Assembly (NCBI GenBank): GCA_903832295.1
Contig: CAILAZ010000348.1
Coordinates: forward strand, 1-64,000
Direction of reading: 5' to 3'
Length of the DNA stretch: 64,000 nt
Origin: an uncultured Acidobacteriota bacterium
Lineage (GTDB): Bacteria; Acidobacteriota; Terriglobia; Terriglobales; Acidobacteriaceae
Each line of letters starts with the position of its first letter. Positions within the stretch are counted from its first letter, which is position 1. The notes beneath the pieces were generated by a model that was not told the origin of the DNA, did no database searches, and saw only the letters and a program-made list of their open reading frames with translations. This document shows positions 59,559 to 64,000 of the stretch, in pieces. Position numbers and translations under genes: made by a program.

Positions 59559-60218
59559 ATGACAAACACAATGTGGAAGACATTGAGCGTGGCCGCGATG
59601 TGCGGCGTGTTGACGATTGCGGGCTGCAAGGTAACCCATGACAACAGCAACGGCGACAAGAGGGTGAGCATTGAAGCGCCGGGCGCCAGCATCCATGTGG
59701 ATAAGAACGGCGGCGAGAAGAAGGTGAGCGTGGAGACTCCGGGCGCGAGCGTGCACGTAGATACCTCGACCACCGCGAGCGAGACGGGGATTCCGCTTTA
59801 TCCGGGAGCGCAGGCAAAACAGGGTTCGGGCGACGACAAGCACCGGGCGCATGTGAACGTGGATACGCCATTCCTGAAGGTGAAGGTGGTGGCGCTGAGG
59901 TTCACCTCGGAGGACACTCCGGAGAAGGTGCTGGCCTATTACCGCAAGAAACTGGAGAACTACGGTCCGGTGATTGAGTGCCAGGGCGGCAGCAGCCAGG
60001 ATGTGGAGTTGGGGAGCGGGCGCGGCTTTGACAGTCCGGTGACGTGCGGCAAGAAGAGTCCGATGATTGCTGGGCAGATCAGCCTGAAGGTTGGAACCGA
60101 GGGAAACCAGCACGTGGTTGCGGTGAAGCCGAGCGGCAGCGGGGCGGAGTTCTCACTGGTGTATGTGCACCTGGGCAACAACAAAGGCGACCCGTCGGGC
60201 GGGAAGCAGCCCTCCTAG
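59559..60218 (+). CDS. Hypothetical lipoprotein (219 aa)
   Basis: A secreted lipoprotein: signal peptide with lipobox-like IAGC (VAAMCGVLTIAGC), then two copies of a short repeat of the kind VSIEAPGASIHVDKNGGE / VSVETPGASVHVDTST. After a Gly/Ser linker comes a C-terminal domain (LKVKVVALRFTSEDTPEKVLAYYRKKLENYG) with Cys pairs. No family recognised. AGAGGAAGCT before ATG 59559 fixes the start. It follows the transporter gene by 75 bases. Confidence 0.75.
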   Translation: MTNTMWKTLSVAAMCGVLTIAGCKVTHDNSNGDKRVSIEAPGASIHVDKNGGEKKVSVETPGASVHVDTSTTASETGIPLYPGAQAKQGSGDDKHRAHVNVDTPFLKVKVVALRFTSEDTPEKVLAYYRKKLENYGPVIECQGGSSQDVELGSGRGFDSPVTCGKKSPMIAGQISLKVGTEGNQHVVAVKPSGSGAEFSLVYVHLGNNKGDPSGGKQPS

Positions 60219-60289
60219 GGAGTGCGGACGGAGGGGAGTGCATGAGAGGCGCATTTGCGTCTGCGGCACCCGGCTGATAACTTTCCAAT

Positions 60290-61024
60290 GTGGAACACAG
60301 TTGCGTTCAATGCGGAGTCGTGGTGGAGGACGGGCATCCCTTTTGTCCTAACTGCCACGCGCCGCAGATAAGGGTTCCGGTGCGCCCTCCCACGGCGCCG
60401 GTTACGGAGCCGATGCCTCCGGGCACGCCTGAGGACTTACAGCCCCCGGCCGAGCCGATGCTTCACGAGCGCAATGTGTATGTAGCACGGCAGGAGCCGG
60501 AGCTTCCATTACAGGCAGGAAACAAGCTGATCTGGCGCAAGGCGATCAGCGTGTGCCTGATGGCAGGCCTGGTTGCGGCGGTGGGGAGTTCGGTGCCGAT
60601 GATCCCGCTGGTGATGCTGTGCATGTTTGCCTCCGGCGGGCTGGCGGTAACCTTGTACCGGCGGAGGGTTGCGCAGCGCACGGTGACGCCGTGGATGGGC
60701 GCCAAGCTGGGATTGCTGGCCGGTGGAATGGGATTTGGCGTGCGCGCGCTGCTGATGGTGCTGGCACTGTTTGGAGCAGAGCAAAGGGCGGAAGTGCGCA
60801 AGCTCCTGATGGAGAAGATCCAGGAGGCTGCTGCGTCGGCAGCCGATCCGGAATCACGGCAGATCATGGATCAACTGCGCGGATACATTGGAAGCGACCA
60901 TGGATTGGTCGTGCTGACCCTGGCGGGAGTGGCGCTGCTGGGGTTGTTTCTGCTGGCCTTCAGCGGGCTGGGAGGAGCGCTAGGGGCGGCAGTGTTTGGG
61001 CGCGCGAGCGAGCGGAAAGAATAA
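60290..61024 (+). CDS. Zinc-ribbon membrane protein (244 aa)
   Basis: A 244-residue protein with an N-terminal zinc ribbon (CVQCGVVVEDGHPFCPNCHAP, two CxxC pairs) and a Pro-rich linker. Four hydrophobic segments follow (AISVCLMAGLVAAVGSSVPMI, LVMLCMFASGGLAVTLY, LGLLAGGMGFGVRALLMVLALFG, LVVLTLAGVALLGLFLLAFSGLGGALGAAVFG). Such architecture occurs in many bacterial proteins of unknown function. Start GTG 60290. Confidence 0.78.
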   Translation: MEHSCVQCGVVVEDGHPFCPNCHAPQIRVPVRPPTAPVTEPMPPGTPEDLQPPAEPMLHERNVYVARQEPELPLQAGNKLIWRKAISVCLMAGLVAAVGSSVPMIPLVMLCMFASGGLAVTLYRRRVAQRTVTPWMGAKLGLLAGGMGFGVRALLMVLALFGAEQRAEVRKLLMEKIQEAAASAADPESRQIMDQLRGYIGSDHGLVVLTLAGVALLGLFLLAFSGLGGALGAAVFGRASERKE

Positions 61025-61042
61025 GAAGCGCACAGCCAATGC

Positions 61043-61072
61043 TTGCCGGGCACTTGCAAGGTCGCGTATTAT
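61043..61072 (+). promoter_or_regulatory. Promoter of the pyrR-pyrB-pyrC operon
   Basis: TTGCCG (61043-61048), an 18-base spacer and TATTAT (61067-61072). With usual geometry transcription would start near 61079, only a few bases before the pyrR ATG at 61082. That leaves no room for a leader attenuator upstream of pyrR. Confidence 0.5.
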
Positions 61073-61081
61073 CGGGCAGTT

Positions 61082-61663
61082 ATGAACGTTATCTCCCGGC
61101 CTCCAAATCTACGCGAAAAAGGGCAGATCATGTCTGCCTCCGAGATTGAGCGCACCTTAGTCCGACTGGCGCACGAGATCGTTGAAAAGAACAATGGGAT
61201 CGGAACACTCGGCCTGATTGGTATTCGCCGACGCGGGATTCCGATTGCGGAGCGCCTGGCGCGCCACATCGAGCGCATCGAGAAGTCTCCGGTGCCGGTG
61301 GGTACGCTGGACATCACGCTGTACCGGGACGACCTTTCCACGGTTGGTCCGAAGCCGGTGGTGGAGCCTCGCCCGATCGGTTTCAACATCACCGACAAGG
61401 ACGTGGTGCTGTGCGACGACGTGCTGTACACGGGGCGCACGGTGCGCGCAGCGCTGGATGCGTTGTTTGACCAGGGCCGCCCGCGCAGCGTGAAACTGCT
61501 GACGCTGATTGACCGCGGACACCGCGAGTTGCCGATTGAGGCGAGCTTTGTGGGACGCCGGGTGCAGACCACCGATCTGGAAATTATTGAAGTGAAGCTC
61601 ACCGAGACGGACCAGATGGAAAAGGTTCTGCTGGTTGAGCGAGTACCGGATTCGGAAGGCTAA
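61082..61663 (+). CDS. pyrR: Bifunctional PyrR: pyr-operon RNA-binding regulator / uracil phosphoribosyltransferase
   Basis: A 193-residue PyrR: IMSASEIERTLVRLAHEIVEKN at the start, LIGIRRRGIPIAERLARHI, DITLYRDDL, and the PRPP loop VVLCDDVLYTGRTVRAALDALFDQGRP. In Bacillus it binds pyr mRNA to cause attenuation when UMP is high, and in mycobacteria it represses translation. Start ATG 61082 leaves the usual short N-terminal lead; the next in-frame ATG, 61130, begins the conserved MSASEIERTL. It precedes pyrB by 12 bases and pyrC beyond that. Confidence 0.93.
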   Translation: MNVISRPPNLREKGQIMSASEIERTLVRLAHEIVEKNNGIGTLGLIGIRRRGIPIAERLARHIERIEKSPVPVGTLDITLYRDDLSTVGPKPVVEPRPIGFNITDKDVVLCDDVLYTGRTVRAALDALFDQGRPRSVKLLTLIDRGHRELPIEASFVGRRVQTTDLEIIEVKLTETDQMEKVLLVERVPDSEG

Positions 61664-61675
61664 GCGAAGGACGTC

Positions 61676-62584
61676 ATGAAAGCCAAGCCCCGGTCGCTGC
61701 TCGGGATCGAGCCGCTGGATTCGCGGCAGATTCTCGAGATTCTCTCCCTGGCGAAACGCATGAACCCGGCGAGGCCGCGCACCACACTTCGCGGCCGCCG
61801 GATCGCCCTGCTCTTCTACGAAAATTCGACACGAACACGCACCAGCTTTGAGATTGCGGCGAAGTCCCTGGGGGCTTCGACCGTGGTGATCCACGCGACC
61901 ACGGCGAGCATTGAAAAAGGCGAGTCGCTGAAGGACACGGGCAAGACGCTGCAATCGATTGTGGATGCGATTGTGATGCGGCATCCGAGTTCAGGCGCGC
62001 CGGTGTTGTTGTCGAAGCTGATCGACATCCCGATTATCAATGCCGGCGACGGGATGCACGCGCATCCTTCGCAGGCGCTGCTGGATGCGTTCACGATTCT
62101 GAATCACAAGAAAAATCTGAAGGGACTGAAGATCGTCACGATTGGCGACATCTTCCACAGCCGGGTGGCGCGCAGTGACGCGCACCTGTTCAGCAAGCTG
62201 GGGGCGCGCGTGGTGTTCTGCGGTCCGGACGTGCTGCTGCCGGAGGTGGCCCGCGAACTTGCGCCCGGAGTGGAGATTGTGCGCGAGATGGACGAGGCAA
62301 TTCGCGGGGCTGATGTGGTGATGATGCTGCGGGTGCAACAGGAGCGGCTCTCCGGAATGCAGATCAACGTGGATGAGTATATCCGCCGCTACCAGTTGAC
62401 TCCGGCGAAGCTGAAACTGGCCAAGCGCGATGCGATTGTGATGCATCCGGGGCCGATGATTCGCGGGATGGAGATGACGGACGAGGTCGCCGACTGCGAG
62501 CAATCGGTGGTGCTGGAACAGGTATTGAACGGCGTAAAGGTGCGCATGGCAATCCTGGCTACGGTGTTGGGAGGAAAGCGATGA
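61676..62584 (+). CDS. pyrB: Aspartate carbamoyltransferase, catalytic subunit
   Basis: ATCase, the second step of UMP synthesis: carbamoyl phosphate and aspartate to carbamoyl aspartate. The 302-residue enzyme shows FYENSTRTRTSFEIAAKSLGAS (carbamoyl-phosphate site), KGESLKDTGKTL, VMRHPSSGAP, NAGDGMHAHPSQALLDAFTI, LKIVTIGDIFHSRVARS and the HPGPMIRGMEM motif. No pyrI regulatory-subunit gene follows; pyrC overlaps by four bases (ATGA). Confidence 0.96.
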   Translation: MKAKPRSLLGIEPLDSRQILEILSLAKRMNPARPRTTLRGRRIALLFYENSTRTRTSFEIAAKSLGASTVVIHATTASIEKGESLKDTGKTLQSIVDAIVMRHPSSGAPVLLSKLIDIPIINAGDGMHAHPSQALLDAFTILNHKKNLKGLKIVTIGDIFHSRVARSDAHLFSKLGARVVFCGPDVLLPEVARELAPGVEIVREMDEAIRGADVVMMLRVQQERLSGMQINVDEYIRRYQLTPAKLKLAKRDAIVMHPGPMIRGMEMTDEVADCEQSVVLEQVLNGVKVRMAILATVLGGKR

Positions 62585-63867
62585 GCACGATTCTGCTGAA
62601 GGGCGGACACCTGATCGACCCTGCACGCGGGTTTGACGCACCGGCCGACGTGGTGCTGCGCGACGGGTGGGTGGAGGAGATTGCCGAGCCGGGCAAGGCC
62701 AAGGCCGCGGCGGATGAGACGCTGAATTTAAAGGGGCTGATCGTTGCTCCGGGCTTTGTTGATCTGCACGTACACCTGCGCGAGCCGGGACAGACCCACA
62801 AGGAAAGCATTGCGACCGGAACGGCAGCGGCAGCGGCGGGGGGATTTACCTCGGTGTGCGCGATGCCAAACACGCGGCCGATCAACGATTCTCCGGCGGT
62901 GACGCGCTGGATGCAGGACGAAGAGCGCGGCGCGGTGGTGAACGTGTTTCCGATTGCGGCGGCGACGCTGGGCAGCCTGGGAGAAAAGCTGAGCGATTAT
63001 CGCGGGCTGAAGCGGGCAGGCGCTGTAGCGGTGAGCGATGATGGCAGGCCGATTCTGGATGACCACATCATGCGCGAGGCGCTGGCGCTGGCGGCAAAGG
63101 TCGGGCTGGTGGTGATTCAACACGCCGAGGACACGAAGATCTCGCACGGCAATCCGATGAACGAGGGCGCAACGTCCTTCAAGCTGGGATTGCGCGGGCA
63201 GCCTGCGGCCAGCGAGTGGCAGATGGTGGAGAGAGACATCCGGCTGGCGAGCCAGGAGGGCGGGCGGCTGCACGTGGCGCACGTTTCCACGGCGAAGTCG
63301 CTGGCGATGATCAAGCTGGGACGGGCGTCGAAGGTGCAGGTGACGGCCGAGGTGACGCCGCATCACTTCCTGTTCACGGAAGAGAGCTGCACGACGTATG
63401 ACACGCGCTACAAGATGAACCCGCCACTGCGCTCGGCTGCGGACCGCGATGCGATGCTGGCGGCGCTGGTGGATGGCACGATTGACGCGATTGCGACGGA
63501 CCACGCACCGCATGCCCTGTTTGAGAAGGAAGTGGAGTTTGACAAGGCGGCGTTTGGGATTACGGGGCTGGAGATTGCGCTGGCGGCAACCATCACGGCG
63601 CTTTATCACACGAAGAAGATTTCGCTGACGCGGGTGGTGGAACTGCTGGCGACGAACCCGGCGAAAATTGTGGGACTAGCCGGAAGAGGTACGCTGGCGG
63701 AGGGCTCGGTGGGCGACGTGGTGATCTTCGATCCGAAGAAGCGGTGGACGTATGAAGTGGAGAAGACGCGGTCGCGCTCGCGGAATTGTCCGTATGGCGG
63801 GATGCAGTTCTACGGAAAAGTGCGGGCGACGATTGTGGGTGGGAAAGTTGTGTTCAGCGAATTGTAA
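62581..63867 (+). CDS. pyrC: Dihydroorotase
   Basis: PyrC cyclises carbamoyl aspartate to dihydroorotate. The 428-residue class I enzyme has the metal motif DLHVHLREPGQTHKESIATGT near 61, MPNTRPIND, VSDDGRPILDD, HAEDTK and ATDHAPH near 304. It overlaps pyrB by four bases, so the two are translationally coupled; in some bacteria class I DHO and ATCase form one complex. A terminator follows 22 bases after the stop. Confidence 0.95.
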   Translation: MSTILLKGGHLIDPARGFDAPADVVLRDGWVEEIAEPGKAKAAADETLNLKGLIVAPGFVDLHVHLREPGQTHKESIATGTAAAAAGGFTSVCAMPNTRPINDSPAVTRWMQDEERGAVVNVFPIAAATLGSLGEKLSDYRGLKRAGAVAVSDDGRPILDDHIMREALALAAKVGLVVIQHAEDTKISHGNPMNEGATSFKLGLRGQPAASEWQMVERDIRLASQEGGRLHVAHVSTAKSLAMIKLGRASKVQVTAEVTPHHFLFTEESCTTYDTRYKMNPPLRSAADRDAMLAALVDGTIDAIATDHAPHALFEKEVEFDKAAFGITGLEIALAATITALYHTKKISLTRVVELLATNPAKIVGLAGRGTLAEGSVGDVVIFDPKKRWTYEVEKTRSRSRNCPYGGMQFYGKVRATIVGGKVVFSEL

Positions 63868-63889
63868 TGGCGGTCAACCGCCTGACAGA

Positions 63890-63910
63890 AGACCCGCATG
63901 AGGCGGGTCT
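63890..63910 (+). terminator. Terminator of the pyr operon
   Basis: Eight-base perfect arms AGACCCGC (63890-63897) and GCGGGTCT (63903-63910), 5-base loop, followed by TTT. It separates pyrC from the next gene. Confidence 0.85.
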
Positions 63911-63937
63911 TTTGCTGTTAGAGTGAAGTTTCCAGCC

Positions 63938-64000
63938 ATGCGCGACGTCGATACCATCCTGACCACGATCTTCGGACTTGAACACTTCCGCCTGCAGCAG
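63938..64000 (+). CDS. RecQ-like DNA helicase, only the first 21 residues
   Basis: The frame opens at ATG 63938 and runs to the window end (MRDVDTILTTIFGLEHFRLQ). The residues FG-xx-xFRxxQ are the RecQ N-terminal motif (zero) that contacts the adenine of ATP, as in FGYDSFRPGQ. Too little is left for more than a probable RecQ-family call; the spacing from the pyr terminator suits a new transcription unit. Confidence 0.55.
   Translation, partial: MRDVDTILTTIFGLEHFRLQQ

Noticed and set aside
61025..61081. Riboswitch or attenuator upstream of pyrR.
   Set aside because: The interval is too short, and no terminator/antiterminator pair or known riboswitch core was seen.

Overview
The window is a dense, GC-rich bacterial chromosome segment with about 70 protein genes, no rRNA, tRNA or CRISPR array seen, and no transposase or phage gene. 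The outer-membrane genes (a BamD-like lipoprotein, waaA, lpxK, the heptose genes rfaE1/rfaE2, a family 9 glycosyltransferase, a TonB-like protein) mark a Gram-negative cell. A DUF4388 response regulator, DUF4382-type lipoprotein, DUF2721 and AsnA together suggest the Acidobacteriota, probably the Terriglobia. That placement is an inference from gene content; no marker gene was compared.

Layout. 1-2318: the tldD (5' truncated by the window) and tldE pair. 2448-8575: fmdB-like regulator, rsmI, an orphan OppF-type ATPase, rpe, a BamD-like lipoprotein, and a response regulator with a long acidic tail. 8627-12277: valS-nadC operon on the minus strand. 12278-16616: the most accessory-looking stretch. 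It holds 790 bases of unexplained intergenic DNA, two tiny paralogous cysteine-rich proteins missed by ordinary length cut-offs, a helical protein, a beta-propeller, and a convergent secreted eight-cysteine protein. 16617-27230: mostly single genes (LysE exporter, TonB-C protein, membrane protein, cupin, rubrerythrin, NTF2-like, asnA, gatB, NifX-like, DUF4382 lipoprotein).

27332-35581 (plus strand): Kdo transferase waaA, lpxK, coaX, a hypothetical, the rlmD-like methyltransferase, YciI-like and ComEC. 35627-40386: small regulators, then a minus-strand heptose/LPS operon rfaE1-rfaE2-GT9 followed by a methyltransferase and a DUF3108 protein. 40523-43404: a BLUF-fold protein lacking the photoactive tyrosine, then a minus-strand run Gfo/Idh oxidoreductase - TonB-like - 43-residue membrane peptide - miaA - small hypothetical. 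44735-48169 (plus): moaC, a response regulator, a lipid kinase, a membrane hydrolase. 48179-52707 (minus): GNAT, dacB and the panB-unknown-panC operon. 53034-57970: methyltransferase, DUF2721, deoxynucleoside kinase, polysaccharide deacetylase, OsmC, purE and purD. 58158-61024: an Nramp metal transporter, a lipoprotein and a zinc-ribbon membrane protein. 61082-63867: the pyrR-pyrB-pyrC operon. The last 63 bases begin a recQ-like helicase.

Most genes are housekeeping: cofactors (NAD, CoA, pantothenate, molybdopterin), purine and pyrimidine synthesis, LPS core, and tRNA/rRNA modification. The best candidate for an undescribed system is the 13068-15028 cassette: two metallothionein-like cysteine-rich miniproteins with matching Cys spacing, followed by a helical protein and a beta-propeller on the same strand. 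Secondary points are the BLUF protein without its tyrosine, a TonB-like gene whose best ribosome-binding site precedes an ATC codon, and a panB-panC operon interrupted by an unknown secreted protein.
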